Position numbers and translations under genes: made by a program. From Fibrobacter sp. (GTDB taxonomy: Bacteria > Fibrobacterota > Fibrobacteria > Fibrobacterales > Fibrobacteraceae): DNA of 64,000 nucleotides. The stretch covers positions 124,001 to 188,000 of the forward strand of contig JAFPWY010000010.1 of assembly GCA_017412605.1 (NCBI GenBank). The letters run 5' to 3'. The notes under the pieces were generated by a model. The model searched no databases and was not told the DNA's origin. It worked only from the letters and a program-made list of their open reading frames with translations. Position 1 is the first letter of the stretch. The number at the start of each line of letters is the position of its first letter. Positions 1-8,846 of the stretch are shown piece after piece.

Positions 1-144
1 GTTGACTGGCGTGATTAGCAGAAACCGCGCTGGAGTGAATTGATCATTGCCTTGCTGCATGAATGCTTGCTGGTACGATGCGGTACACCCTGTTGCAAGT
101 ATGGCAAAAATGGCGAGAAATCCGAGAACGATAGTTTTTTTCAT
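1..144 (-). CDS. lipoprotein, N-terminal part only (runs off the window start)
   Basis: The minus strand reads an open frame from an ATG at 144 to the window edge, giving 48 residues that begin MKKTIVLGFLAIFAILATGC. This is a classic lipoprotein signal: two lysines, a hydrophobic core and a cysteine at residue 20, which would be lipidated after cleavage by signal peptidase II. AAAGGAAC lies a few bases upstream of the ATG and serves as the ribosome binding site. The mature part starts TASYQQAF and gives no family clue. The plus-strand frame over the same bases is its antisense shadow. The function is unknown. Confidence 0.75.
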   Translation of the reverse strand, partial: MKKTIVLGFLAIFAILATGCTASYQQAFMQQGNDQFTPARFLLITPVN

Positions 145-327
145 GAGATTGTTCCTTTTTATTTTGTGGGTAGCAATATATCTTTTTCAAGATGTCCCGT
201 AAACATGACTGTGAAAAACATTTGTAAACAAGTTTTTTCCTAAATGTGGAGATTATTGAAAAAAAAGCGGATTTCCCGTTTTATAATCTGTATGTTGTGC
301 TAGGTTACAACAATATAAGAGCCTTAT

Positions 328-356
328 TTGTGATAAAAAAGGGATTTTGCATTATT
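328..356 (+). promoter_or_regulatory. possible promoter of the esterase gene
   Basis: TTGTGA (328-333), a 17-base gap and ATTATT (351-356) resemble a sigma-70 promoter. The match is moderate. It would place the half-site array at 375-400 just downstream of the transcription start. Confidence 0.35.
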
Positions 357-374
357 TTATTACCATGAAAACTG

Positions 375-400
375 GTTTCTCTGTAGAAACACGTGTTTCT
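375..400. promoter_or_regulatory. three phased 6-bp half-sites, possible operator
   Basis: GTTTCT (375-380), AGAAAC (385-390) and GTTTCT (395-400) alternate in orientation and start exactly 10 bp apart, which puts them on one face of the helix. The array sits 37 bp before the start codon of the secreted esterase. It could be a regulator site or, as RNA, one of two competing small hairpins. The regulator is unknown. Confidence 0.4.
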
Positions 401-437
401 GGCCGGTTTTTAAATTAAAAAGTGGGTTGAGACAAAA

Positions 438-1796
438 ATGAATAAGAAATTTGTAGGGGCGGTGGCCCTATCCTTGTTTTTCCAGGTTTCCGCATTCGCC
501 CAATTTGGCGGTTTCGGTGGACCACAAGGTGGCGGCAGCGTTCCAAATGCCGATAAGACTGCCGATGTAAACTACGTCGGCGATGGAAAAACCTACCATA
601 CACTGGACATTTACATTCCCCAGGAAGCCAAGGATTCATATCCGGTGGTCATCCACACTTACGGCAGCGCCTGGAGCAGTAATAACATGAAGGGCCAGGC
701 GGACTTGAGCACCATCTGTGCCGCCTATGTCAAGGCGGGCTACGCAGTCGTGACCCCGAACCATCGCGCGGCAAGCGATGGCATATACCCGGCGCAGTTG
801 CACGACATCAAGGCCGTGGTGCGCTTTGTCCGAGGCAATGCGGCCAAGTACAAGTTCGATACGAATTTTGTGGCCGTGTCCGGATTCTCTTCGGGCGGTC
901 ACCTTTCGAGCCTTACTGCGACGACCTGCGGCCTGAAGGAAGGTAAGTCCGGCTCGGTGACGGTTGACCTGGTCGGTGACCTCGGCGAGTTCACTTCGCT
1001 TAGCAGCTGCGTTGACGGTGCAGTGCTCTGGTCTCCTCCGACCGACATCTACACGATGAACCCCATCAGCATGGGTGGCTCCGGAACCATGGAAGGCGCC
1101 TTCATTGGTGTGGAACGCGAAGGCAACAAGGACAAGTGGATGGTCGCCAGTTCGCCTTACTACGCAAGTGACGACGATCCACCGGTAATCATGTTCCACG
1201 GTACGTCCGATAACATCGTGAATATCGAGCAGAGCCAGGAACTCTACGATTCCCTCAAGAACCACAATGTGGTCACTGAATTTGTCAAGGTGTCGGGAGG
1301 TTCCCATGGTGGTGACAAGATGAACTCCTCTGAAAACCTGGACAAGGCGGTCGCCTTCCTGAATAAGGCTCGCGAGGCCAAGGCTGCCGCTGCGGTGACG
1401 ACTCCTCCGGCAACTGGTGATTCTACGACGACGCCTCCTGCGACGGGTGATTCCACGACCACACCTCCTGCGACCGGTGACTCCACGACCACGCCTCCCG
1501 CAACCGGCGATTCTACGACGACTCCTCCTGCAACAGGTGATTCTTCTGTGACTGCATCTCCCGCAACGGGCGATTCTACAGTGACGGCTCCTCCTGCAAC
1601 AGGCGATTCTACAGATGCTCTCCCTGCTATGCGCTCGGTCGTTTCCGGTTCGACTACGTACAAAGTATTCTCTCTTGACGGAACACTTGTGATGAAATCC
1701 TCCACGCTCAATCTCTCGCGTTTGAATTCGGGTGTCTACTATGTCGTGGCAACTCGTGCCGGAGCACGTCAGGTGTTCCGCATCGCGAAACCCTAA
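438..1796 (+). CDS. secreted alpha/beta-hydrolase esterase with Thr/Pro repeats and C-terminal sorting-like domain
   Basis: The 452-residue protein has a signal peptide ending AFA-Q near residue 21. An alpha/beta-hydrolase of the carbohydrate-esterase/BD-FAE kind fills residues 40-315: nucleophile motif GFSSG with Ser151, then Asp258 in HGTSDN and His290 in GGSHGG as the likely triad. Residues 320-395 are a decapeptide repeat (TTPPATGDST and variants). The last 55 residues (YKVFSLDG ... LNSGVYYVV ... VFRIAKP) resemble the beta-sandwich C-terminal sorting domains of secreted Bacteroidota and Fibrobacterota enzymes. A role in removing ester groups from plant polysaccharide is inferred. The next gene is a cellulase, but a terminator separates them. 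Confidence 0.8.
   Translation: MNKKFVGAVALSLFFQVSAFAQFGGFGGPQGGGSVPNADKTADVNYVGDGKTYHTLDIYIPQEAKDSYPVVIHTYGSAWSSNNMKGQADLSTICAAYVKAGYAVVTPNHRAASDGIYPAQLHDIKAVVRFVRGNAAKYKFDTNFVAVSGFSSGGHLSSLTATTCGLKEGKSGSVTVDLVGDLGEFTSLSSCVDGAVLWSPPTDIYTMNPISMGGSGTMEGAFIGVEREGNKDKWMVASSPYYASDDDPPVIMFHGTSDNIVNIEQSQELYDSLKNHNVVTEFVKVSGGSHGGDKMNSSENLDKAVAFLNKAREAKAAAAVTTPPATGDSTTTPPATGDSTTTPPATGDSTTTPPATGDSTTTPPATGDSSVTASPATGDSTVTAPPATGDSTDALPAMRSVVSGSTTYKVFSLDGTLVMKSSTLNLSRLNSGVYYVVATRAGARQVFRIAKP
1399..1615 (+). repeat. 30-bp in-frame tandem repeat encoding the linker
   Basis: About seven copies of a 30-bp unit encode T-T-P-P-A-T-G-D-S-T. The 5' copies are nearly identical and the 3' copies are diverged. The unit is a multiple of three, so copy-number change would alter linker length without breaking the frame. 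Confidence 0.85.
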
Positions 1797-1847
1797 GTGT
1801 GACGCGGATTACACCGCACCGATACACTTGATACAGTAAAAGAGCGT

Positions 1848-1884
1848 ATGCTCCCTATGCCTCAACGGCGGGGAGCATTTTTTC
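1848..1884 (+). terminator. intrinsic terminator of the esterase gene
   Basis: ATGCTCCC (1848-1855) pairs with GGGAGCAT (1871-1878), followed by six T. Confidence 0.85.
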
Positions 1885-1937
1885 TTTATATTCTCTCTTA
1901 GATGCGAATGGTCGTATCTGCTACGAGAGAGGATGTT

Positions 1938-3899
1938 TTGGAAAGTAAGCACGTCATTCTGGTTATGGCTTCGACAGTCGCGGCTTGTGTATCGACTGCC
2001 TTTGCGGCCACAGCCTACATAAATCAGGTCGGTTATCGCCCCGCTGACCCGAAGGAACTTTCCTTGGTTGAAGGTTCCGGTGACGTCGAAATCCAAGACG
2101 CTTCCGGGAACACTGTGCTCACGGCAACTCCGAAGGCCGCATCGGTATGGGATGCTAGCGGTCAGAACGTGCAGCTTGTCGATTTTTCCAAGCTCAAGGA
2201 ACCCGGTAAGTACAGCGTGAAGGTGGGCGGGAATTTCGTCCGCGGTGACCTCGTCGTGAAAGAGGAAACCTACAAGGACGTATTCAAGGCTGCGGCAAAG
2301 TGGTTCTACTACCAGCGTGCGTCGATGGCGCTTGAAGAGCAGTACGCTGGTCAGTGGGCGCGCGCCGCGGGACATTTGGATGACAACGTTCAGTTCCACA
2401 ATTCCACAGGGGCGAGCGGTTCCATCAGCAGTCCCAAGGGCTGGTACGATGCCGGCGATTACGGCAAGTACATCGTGAACTCGGGAATCACCACCTACAC
2501 GCTTCTTTCTCTGTACGAGCACTTCCCGGAATATTTCAAGACGCTCAAGTGGAACATTCCTGCGGAAGAACAGCTTCCGGATCTCCTTGCCGAGATTAAG
2601 TACAATCTGGACTGGATGCTGACCATGCAGGCGAGCGACGGTACGGTCTACCACAAGTTGACCGCACTCGGCTTTCCTGGCGACGTGATGCCGGCACAAG
2701 ATTCCGATGAGCGTTATGTTATCGGGAAGAGCGCCGAAGCGGCATTTGATTTTGCAGGAGTGATGGCGCTTGCTTCGCGTGTCTACAAGCCTTTCGATGC
2801 GAGTTATGCATCGACGTGCCTTGAGGCCGCGAAGAAAGCGTACACCTGGGCGTCCTCGAATATGGACGTACACTTTAAGGCGAATCCTGTCGGAGTGTCG
2901 ACCGGCACCTACGAGGGTAGCGATGCGAGCGACGAGAAACTTTTTGCAGGAACGGAACTTGCGATAACGACAGGCGATGAGTCTTACAAACAGTCGGGTT
3001 CCTCTGCCAACATCTCTTACTGGGGAGACATGTCGGGCGTTGCGACCTATGGCAAGGCGACACACGCTTCTGTGTTCAGCGACGCTGCGGAGGCAAAGCA
3101 GAAAATCCTCAAGACGGCGGACGAATTCGTGAAGCGAACCGAGACCGGCTTTGGCGTGGTCATGAGCAAGGACGATTTTGTCTGGGGTTCCAACGCTGCG
3201 GCCTCGAACCAGGGCATTTGGCTTTTACACGCCTACTACCTGACTGGCGACCAGAAGTATTATACTGCTGCGGTTCAGGCTCTCAACTACCTTCTCGGCA
3301 AGAATCCGCTGGACATGTCCTTCGTGACTGGGTTTGGCACAAAGTCCCCGATGATGCCGCACCACCGCCCGAGTACGGCGGATGGCGTGACGGATCCTGT
3401 GCCCGGAATGCTTGTGGGCGGCCCGCAGCCTGGTGGCGAAGACGTGGGCTCTGCTGCCGAATGGAAGTGTGCTGACTACAGGACCGGCTTTGCGGCGACA
3501 GCTTATACTGACCAGCGCTGCAGCTATGCGACGAACGAGGTGGCTATCAACTGGAACGCTCCGCTGGCCTACCTTGCGGGGGCTCTCGAAGCGCTCAATG
3601 CTGGTTATGCTCCTGATTTTGCTGCCGAGGGTGTTGCGCGTGTGGCGGGGAAGGTGGTTCCGGAATCGAGTGCATCAGTGGAACAGTCCAGTTCGTCCGT
3701 GGCTCCTGCGTCAAGTAGTTCCAATGGTTCTGAGGTTGCTCCCGTATCCAGCAGCTCTGCCAATGCTTCGTCAATCCGTAAGGTCGCTCCTATTGTGACA
3801 GGGCAAGACGCTCCCGCGATAATTCGCATGAAGGGGGGCAAGCTCTTTGTCGAAAAGGACGGTCGCCGTTTTGACCTCATCGGCAACAGGGTCCGTTAG
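1938..3899 (+). CDS. secreted glycoside hydrolase family 9 endoglucanase
   Basis: This is a GH9 cellulase with an N-terminal Ig-like (CelD_N) domain starting YINQVGYRP. The frame is open from an ATG at 1902, but the TTG at 1938 is preferred: GAGAGAGG lies just upstream and a normal signal peptide (ESKHVILVMAS ... STAFA) then follows. Numbering from 1902, the catalytic base motif WYDAGDYGKY carries Asp183 and Asp186, the PHHRPS motif is at 486-491, and the acid Glu546 sits in NEVAINWN. After residue 575 comes a Ser-rich linker and a short tail (GGKLFVEKDGRRFDLIGNRVR region) that looks like the start of a sorting-type domain. It should cut beta-1,4-glucan outside the cell. Confidence 0.92.
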   Translation: MESKHVILVMASTVAACVSTAFAATAYINQVGYRPADPKELSLVEGSGDVEIQDASGNTVLTATPKAASVWDASGQNVQLVDFSKLKEPGKYSVKVGGNFVRGDLVVKEETYKDVFKAAAKWFYYQRASMALEEQYAGQWARAAGHLDDNVQFHNSTGASGSISSPKGWYDAGDYGKYIVNSGITTYTLLSLYEHFPEYFKTLKWNIPAEEQLPDLLAEIKYNLDWMLTMQASDGTVYHKLTALGFPGDVMPAQDSDERYVIGKSAEAAFDFAGVMALASRVYKPFDASYASTCLEAAKKAYTWASSNMDVHFKANPVGVSTGTYEGSDASDEKLFAGTELAITTGDESYKQSGSSANISYWGDMSGVATYGKATHASVFSDAAEAKQKILKTADEFVKRTETGFGVVMSKDDFVWGSNAAASNQGIWLLHAYYLTGDQKYYTAAVQALNYLLGKNPLDMSFVTGFGTKSPMMPHHRPSTADGVTDPVPGMLVGGPQPGGEDVGSAAEWKCADYRTGFAATAYTDQRCSYATNEVAINWNAPLAYLAGALEALNAGYAPDFAAEGVARVAGKVVPESSASVEQSSSSVAPASSSSNGSEVAPVSSSSANASSIRKVAPIVTGQDAPAIIRMKGGKLFVEKDGRRFDLIGNRVR

Positions 3900-3984
3900 T
3901 GTTTATTCAAGTTTGGTGTATACAGGGGAGTCGGAGGGAAACCTCCGGCTCTTTTCTGTTGCCTTTATTTTACTAAATTGCGTT

Positions 3985-5367
3985 ATGATGGAGCATATTT
4001 TCAGCAATATCCTGATGTTTGTCCTCGGCCTCGTGGGGCTTAGCTTTCTTGTGACGATTCACGAACTCGGTCACTTCGTTGTGGCCAAGTGGAACAACGT
4101 CAAGGTGAACACCTTCAGCATCGGTTTTGGCAAGAAACTGCTCCGTTATCGCCATGGAGAAACAGAATACTGCCTTTCGGCCATTCCTTTCGGTGGTTAT
4201 GTGGCGATGGCGGGGGAGAACCCCGACAATATCAAGGACGGCGAACTTCCCGATGAAAGAGATTTTGTGGGCAAGTCCGTAGGGGCGCGTGCGGCAATTG
4301 CTTTTGCGGGGCCGTTCATCAACATCGCCTTTGCATTTGTGCTTCTGATGATTCTTTACATGGTGGGTGTACAGGAACCCGCGACTAACGAACTCATTGT
4401 AGGCTTTGTAGCAAAGGATTCTCCGGCTGCTGTTGCTGGCATTGTCCCTGGTGATACCGTTGTTGAAATTAACGGCAAGGCCACTCAGGGTTGGGACGAT
4501 TTCCGCGAGCAGATCGGTGTGAGCCTCGGTGCGAGCGTCCCCCTCACTGTTCACCGCGGTGGCGAACCCGTAACGGTGAACGTCGTCCCCGAAGAACTTG
4601 TGATTCCCGCGCAGGATTCCGCCGGTTCCGAAATCAAGATGGGTATCGGCGACATCGGCATTTATCCCAGGAACCGCGTGATGGTGCGCCTACCTCCTGT
4701 GGCGGGTTCTGCTGCAGAGAAGGCTGGGATACTCCTGAACGACACGATATTTGAAATCAACGGTGAACACATTTCCCGTTACGAAGATGTCGTACGCATT
4801 ATCGACGGCAGTAAGGGCGAACCTGTGAAGATTACGGTCATCCGCTCCGGCGATACGCTCACCAAGACGCTCAGCGCTGTGTACAACGAAGAACACAAAC
4901 GTTACATGGTCGGCATCCAGATGGGCTATGTGCTCTTCCGCGAAACGAAGGTCGTGCGCCGTGGTCCCGTGGATGCCTTCACGAAAACTTGCGCTACCAG
5001 TTGGAAAATGACAACGAGCATCTTCCGCTATTTCAAGCGCATGTTCCAGGGACAGGTCAAGGTGGATGCTTTCTCCGGCCCTGTTTCCATTGTCGCCGTG
5101 ATGGGCAATGTGTGGATGAGCGGCTTCCAAGATTTCCTGATGCTTCTTGCGCTTATCAGCATTAACCTGGGTGTCATGAACCTGCTCCCGCTTGCCATTA
5201 CCGATGGTGGCCTGCTTATGTTCCTCGGCATCGAGAAACTGCGCGGCAAGCCGCTTTCTACCAAGACGCAGTCGGTTATCCAGAATGTTGCTGCCGCATT
5301 CTTCATCAGCTTCTTCGTGTTCATCACGATACTTGACTTCAGCAAGCTCTCGCTGTTCCTGAAGTAA
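3985..5367 (+). CDS. rseP: RIP metalloprotease RseP (site-2 protease)
   Basis: This is a membrane-embedded zinc protease that cleaves anti-sigma factors and signal-peptide remnants within the inner membrane. The upstream part of the frame from 3847 overlaps the GH9 gene and is not protein-like; the ATG pair at 3985/3988 fits the family start (MMEHIFSN). HELGH at residues 26-30 supplies the zinc ligands and catalytic Glu. Two PDZ domains follow, at about 130-210 and 215-300. The C-terminal NLLPLAITDGG is a variant of the usual N-x-x-P-x-x-x-x-D-G-G third ligand motif. About 460 residues is normal for the family. Confidence 0.92.
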   Translation: MMEHIFSNILMFVLGLVGLSFLVTIHELGHFVVAKWNNVKVNTFSIGFGKKLLRYRHGETEYCLSAIPFGGYVAMAGENPDNIKDGELPDERDFVGKSVGARAAIAFAGPFINIAFAFVLLMILYMVGVQEPATNELIVGFVAKDSPAAVAGIVPGDTVVEINGKATQGWDDFREQIGVSLGASVPLTVHRGGEPVTVNVVPEELVIPAQDSAGSEIKMGIGDIGIYPRNRVMVRLPPVAGSAAEKAGILLNDTIFEINGEHISRYEDVVRIIDGSKGEPVKITVIRSGDTLTKTLSAVYNEEHKRYMVGIQMGYVLFRETKVVRRGPVDAFTKTCATSWKMTTSIFRYFKRMFQGQVKVDAFSGPVSIVAVMGNVWMSGFQDFLMLLALISINLGVMNLLPLAITDGGLLMFLGIEKLRGKPLSTKTQSVIQNVAAAFFISFFVFITILDFSKLSLFLK

Positions 5368-5390
5368 CGCAAATTCATCTTTTTCGTTTA

Positions 5391-5424
5391 TAAAAAACCT
5401 CTGAAAAGCATTGCTTTTCAGAGG
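5391..5424 (-). terminator. intrinsic terminator of the AhpD-like gene
   Basis: CCTCTGAAAAGC and GCTTTTCAGAGG form a perfect 12-bp stem (5398-5424). The T-run follows on the minus strand. It lies between two converging genes and could also slow transcription from rseP. Confidence 0.85.
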
Positions 5425-5452
5425 AACTTTATTGAGCACAGAAGGTTTAAGC

Positions 5453-6010
5453 TTATTTGATGTTTGCGCGCCAGGTGGCGGGCTTGAATTCGTTTACAAT
5501 CGGGAGCAAGCGCTGGTCCACGTCGATTTTCAACACGGAGTTGAAGTTGTTCGTCGCAATCATCTGCGCGGCAAAGCCCACGATGGCCACGATTTCGGAA
5601 TCGTTGTAGAACTTGCGCAGTTCATCGAAGTAGGAATCCGGAACGGCGGTGGGATCCTTCACGATTTGCCTTGCAAGCTTCGCGAGAATCTCCTCGTTCT
5701 TCTCGTATTCAAATCCATTGGGGTCGATGCCGAGAGCCTTCAGGTCGCTGATGAAGAACAGCGAGCAGAGCTGGCAGCTGTTGGTGGTAGAAATCGCGTG
5801 GGCGTAGACCGTAGCGGCGCGCTGACCGATGATTTCCACGAGGCGGGCCCAGCTAGTGTACCAGCCCATGAAGGCGTCGAACGTCGCGTAGTCCTGCAAC
5901 AGCGCACGCTTCATGTTGGTGATTTTGCCTGTAGAGACGAGCTTGTCGTAAGCTTCCTTTGCCTTGCCCTGAGCTTCGTCAACCGATTCGATAAATTTTA
6001 CTCTTGCCAT
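5453..6010 (-). CDS. carboxymuconolactone decarboxylase / AhpD-like protein
   Basis: The 185-residue helical protein has a TTNSCQLCSLFF segment matching the CxxC of AhpD-type alkylhydroperoxidases, where the two cysteines form the redox centre. The His that normally follows CxxC by three residues is absent (CQLCSLFFI), so peroxidase activity is uncertain. The ATG at 6010 has AAAGGAG upstream. It lies 66 bp downstream of the alcohol dehydrogenase gene on the same strand and may be cotranscribed with it. A role in oxidative stress is inferred only. Confidence 0.75.
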   Translation of the reverse strand: MARVKFIESVDEAQGKAKEAYDKLVSTGKITNMKRALLQDYATFDAFMGWYTSWARLVEIIGQRAATVYAHAISTTNSCQLCSLFFISDLKALGIDPNGFEYEKNEEILAKLARQIVKDPTAVPDSYFDELRKFYNDSEIVAIVGFAAQMIATNNFNSVLKIDVDQRLLPIVNEFKPATWRANIK

Positions 6011-6076
6011 ATTGTTGTACGCTCCTTTTGGTGCATGTACACCGTTTTATTTTTTTTTGTTTAAGTTTTTTTTTGA

Positions 6077-7237
6077 TTAAAGTGCAATTTTCAAGATGTC
6101 CTTGATTGCGGCAGCGTCCAGCGGCACGTAGTGCCCGACTTTGCCGTTTCGCGTGGCCCTTGCGGCCATCGCATCAAAGTCCTTGTCGCCAATCTTCAAG
6201 TCGGCAAGCGTTGTCGCAAGGCCCAACTTCTTGAAAAATGCAGTCAATTTTTCCGAAAGGATGTATGCCCGTTCTGTTTCGCTGTAGTTGAACGAATCTA
6301 CGCCGAACACACGACTCGCAAGGAGCGCAAGCCTCCAGGGCTTTTTCTCGGCCATGTATTTTGTCCAGGCAACAGTTACCACAGCCATGCCTTCTCCATG
6401 GGTGATGTTGTACTGTGCCGAAAGCTCATGTTCGATTCGGTGAGAACCCCAGTCTGCACGGCGCCCCGCATCCAGGAAGCCTCCGTGAGCGACGCTTGCG
6501 AGCCACTGGATTTCTCCACGGGCATTGACGTCTTTTTGGTTAGCGATGAGCTTGTCCGCATTCACGAGCAATGCACGAATTGCACCCTCGATCAGGTAAT
6601 CCGTGGTGTCGGAATACTTCTCGTCCGAGAAATAACGTTCCAGTAAGTGCGAAAGCACATCCGCAATGCCCACGAAAGTCTGGTATGCCGGCAGGCCCAC
6701 CGTATATTTCGGGTTCATGATGGCGAACTTTGGGATAATGCGGTCGTCTTCGAAACCGAGTTTCCATTGCCCGCTTGAAAGGATTGCCGCGTTCGAAGTT
6801 TCGGAACCGCTCGATGCCGTTGTGGCGATGACGCCGATCGGCAATACCTGTTTCGGTGAAATTCCTTTTTCAAAGAAATCCCATACGTCTCCTTCGTAAG
6901 GTATTCCGAGCGCCACCGCCTTCGCGGTATCTATGGAACTTCCCCCTCCTACGGCCAGGACAAAATCTACCCCGTTTTCTTTGCCCTGCTTCACAAGTTC
7001 ACGCACAAGGTCAATGGATGGGTTCGGAACGACGTTCCCGTTTTCAGAAAAACGAATTCCGAGTTCAGCTACAGCAGCCTTGATGACATCGTAAATGCCG
7101 AGCGTCTTGATAAAATCACCGCTGTAGACAAGCTGGAGTGACTTTACGCCGTATGTGGCCAAAAGTGATTTCAGTTTCTGTTCACTGTGTTCGCCAAAAA
7201 CAATCTTCGCCGGGTTGTAGTATTCAAAATCTATCAT
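6077..7237 (-). CDS. iron-containing alcohol dehydrogenase (butanol dehydrogenase type)
   Basis: The 386-residue cytoplasmic enzyme starts MIDFEYYNPAKIVFG as in the BdhA/YugJ/YqhD group. GGGSSIDTAK near residue 97 is the dinucleotide-binding motif. Metal ligands are expected in IADVLSHLLE (Asp and His) and in HRIEHELSAQYNITHGEGM (two His). It reduces aldehydes to alcohols, or the reverse, with NAD(P)H. The exact substrate cannot be read from the sequence. A terminator of metY lies directly upstream, so it probably has its own promoter. Confidence 0.88.
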   Translation of the reverse strand: MIDFEYYNPAKIVFGEHSEQKLKSLLATYGVKSLQLVYSGDFIKTLGIYDVIKAAVAELGIRFSENGNVVPNPSIDLVRELVKQGKENGVDFVLAVGGGSSIDTAKAVALGIPYEGDVWDFFEKGISPKQVLPIGVIATTASSGSETSNAAILSSGQWKLGFEDDRIIPKFAIMNPKYTVGLPAYQTFVGIADVLSHLLERYFSDEKYSDTTDYLIEGAIRALLVNADKLIANQKDVNARGEIQWLASVAHGGFLDAGRRADWGSHRIEHELSAQYNITHGEGMAVVTVAWTKYMAEKKPWRLALLASRVFGVDSFNYSETERAYILSEKLTAFFKKLGLATTLADLKIGDKDFDAMAARATRNGKVGHYVPLDAAAIKDILKIAL

Positions 7238-7251
7238 TGTATTCTCCGTAC

Positions 7252-7305
7252 AAAAAAAGATCCGTTCCGACGTTCGTTTCCTAATGGTGAAAACGCCGCC
7301 GGAAC
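7252..7305 (-). terminator. intrinsic terminator of metY
   Basis: On the minus strand GTTCCGGCGGCGTTT pairs, with small internal loops, with AAACGAACGTCGGAAC, and a run of seven T follows. Confidence 0.75.
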
Positions 7306-7325
7306 TGGATACTTAACGCAACCAA

Positions 7326-8609
7326 TTAAATTGCTGCAAAGCCGTTTTCAAGGTCGGCGATGATGTCTTCGTAGTGTTCCGTACCGATAGACACGCGGAT
7401 CGTTGCCGGAGTGATTCCGGCTGCAGCCAATTCTTCCGGAGAGAGTTCCGAATGCGTGGTGGTGTACGGGTGAATCACGAGGCTCTTCACGTCGGCGACG
7501 TTGGCAAGCAGGCTGAAGATCTTCAGGCTATCGATGAACTTGAAGGCTTCTTCCTGGCCACCCTTGATGTCGAAGGTGAAAATAGAACCGCCGCCATTCG
7601 GGAAGTACTTCTGGTAAAGCTTGTGGTCAGGATGGTTTTCGAAGCTCGGATGGCTCACGCGGGTAACCTTCGGGTGCTTGGAAAGGAATTCCAGGACCTT
7701 CTTGGTGTTTTCGACATGGCGATCGAGGCGGAGCGAAAGCGTTTCGACACCCTGCAACAGGAGGAATGCGTTGAACGGGGAAATGGCAGCGCCTTCGTCG
7801 CGGAGGAGAATCGTACGCACGTAGATGGCGTAGGCAGCAGCGCCGGCGGCCACAAACGGGAAACCGTAGCTCGGGTTCTTCTCGGTGAACTGCGGAAACT
7901 TGCCACTCTTGGTCCAGTCGAACTTACCGCTATCCACGATGACACCGCCGAGGGTCGTGCCGTGACCGCCGATGAACTTGGTCGCGGAATGCACCACGAT
8001 GTCGGCACCGTGTTCAATCGGGCGAATCAGGTACGGAGTACCGAAGGTGTTGTCGATGACCAGAGGAATCTTGTTCTTGTGAGCGATTTCGGCGATAGCG
8101 TCGATATCCGGAATGTCGGAATGCGGGTTGCCGAGAGTTTCGATAAAGATGAGCTTCGTGTTGCTCTTGACTGCGGCTTCAACGCTCTTGAGGTCGTGAG
8201 TGTCGACGAAGGTCGATTCAATACCGAAGTCACGGAGTGTGTGCTGCAACAGGTTGAAAGTACCACCGTAAACCGTGCGCTGGACAACTACGTGGTCTCC
8301 GCTGCGGGCAAGAGCCGTAACAGCGTAAGTGATAGCGGCGGCACCGGAAGCAACAGCGAGAGCGGCAACGCCACCTTCGAGGGCCGCGATACGTTCTTCG
8401 AGAACACCCTGAGTGCTGTTGTTGATACGGCCATAGACGTTACCACCTGCCTTCAGGGCAAAACGGTCTGCTGCGTCCTGGGAGTTGTGGAAAACGTAGG
8501 AGGTGGTCTGGTAAATAGGAACCGCGCGGGAATCGGTTGCGGGGTCTGCCTGTTCCTGGCCAACATGGAGCTGAAGAGTTTCAAAATGGAGCTTGTTCTG
8601 AGTCGTCAT
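7326..8609 (-). CDS. metY: O-acetylhomoserine sulfhydrylase
   Basis: This PLP enzyme makes homocysteine from O-acetylhomoserine and sulfide, the direct sulfhydrylation route to methionine. The 427-residue length and opening ([11 protein letters not shown] ... YQTTSYVF) are typical of Met[11 protein letters not shown] and the PLP lysine in [12 protein letters not shown] are present. The ATG at 8609 has AAAGGA upstream. A leader of about 240 bases with its own small frame and alternative hairpins precedes it, and its promoter resembles that of the cystathionine operon at 12.3 kb. Confidence 0.93.
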   Translation of the reverse strand: MTTQNKLHFETLQLHVGQEQADPATDSRAVPIYQTTSYVFHNSQDAADRFALKAGGNVYGRINNSTQGVLEERIAALEGGVAALAVASGAAAITYAVTALARSGDHVVVQRTVYGGTFNLLQHTLRDFGIESTFVDTHDLKSVEAAVKSNTKLIFIETLGNPHSDIPDIDAIAEIAHKNKIPLVIDNTFGTPYLIRPIEHGADIVVHSATKFIGGHGTTLGGVIVDSGKFDWTKSGKFPQFTEKNPSYGFPFVAAGAAAYAIYVRTILLRDEGAAISPFNAFLLLQGVETLSLRLDRHVENTKKVLEFLSKHPKVTRVSHPSFENHPDHKLYQKYFPNGGGSIFTFDIKGGQEEAFKFIDSLKIFSLLANVADVKSLVIHPYTTTHSELSPEELAAAGITPATIRVSIGTEHYEDIIADLENGFAAI

Positions 8610-8846
8610 GATTAAAATTCCTTTTAGGTTGTAGCGGGCAACCGGGTCTAAAGAGACCCGTGCTCGCGATATTTGGTTTTGGAGATATCCTTAGGCTTAA
8701 TTTTTCTAACCTGCGAAGCCTTAAGGACAAAGGCTTCCGGCTAGTTCGTTTTCAGAATGCCTCTCGGCATTCGACAGTCACTTATCATATGCGCTCCTTC
8801 GAATGCTTAGGGTTCGCAAACCATTTTGTTATCCCTATCAATCTTG
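8610..8846 (-). promoter_or_regulatory. structured mRNA leader of metY
   Basis: Between the inferred transcription start and metY lie several strong RNA hairpins (plus coordinates): GAATGCC/GGCATTC (8755-8772), GAAGCCTT/AAGGCTTC (8715-8737), CGGGTCT/AGACCCG (8643-8660) and GGTTG/CAACC (8627-8643). The segment 8715-8726 can instead pair with CCTTAGGCTT at 8689-8698, so the second hairpin and this alternative exclude each other. No hairpin is followed by a T-run, so control may act on translation or through another termination mechanism. A 15-codon frame overlaps the first hairpin. I do not see the conserved core of SAM-I. Confidence 0.6.
8741..8788 (-). CDS. possible 15-residue leader peptide of metY
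   Basis: An ATG at 8788, with a strong GAAGGAG site five to six bases upstream, opens a frame MISDCRMPRGILKTN that ends in TAG at 8741. It contains one Cys and an internal Met, and its codons 6-12 form the first hairpin of the leader. Translation would therefore melt that hairpin and shift folding downstream. It is too short to judge as a protein; the good binding site and position are the evidence. Confidence 0.5.
   Translation of the reverse strand: MISDCRMPRGILKTN

Noticed and set aside
40-243. 67-codon plus-strand frame at the window start
   Set aside because: It is antisense to a partial lipoprotein gene with a clear signal peptide and ribosome site, and its product is not protein-like.
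1399-1615. Tandem repeat as a CRISPR array
   Set aside because: The 30-bp units are contiguous with no spacers and encode a continuous Thr/Pro-rich linker.
1902-1937. ATG at 1902 as start of the GH9 gene
   Set aside because: It adds twelve charged residues before the signal peptide. The TTG at 1938 has a good ribosome site and gives a normal signal.
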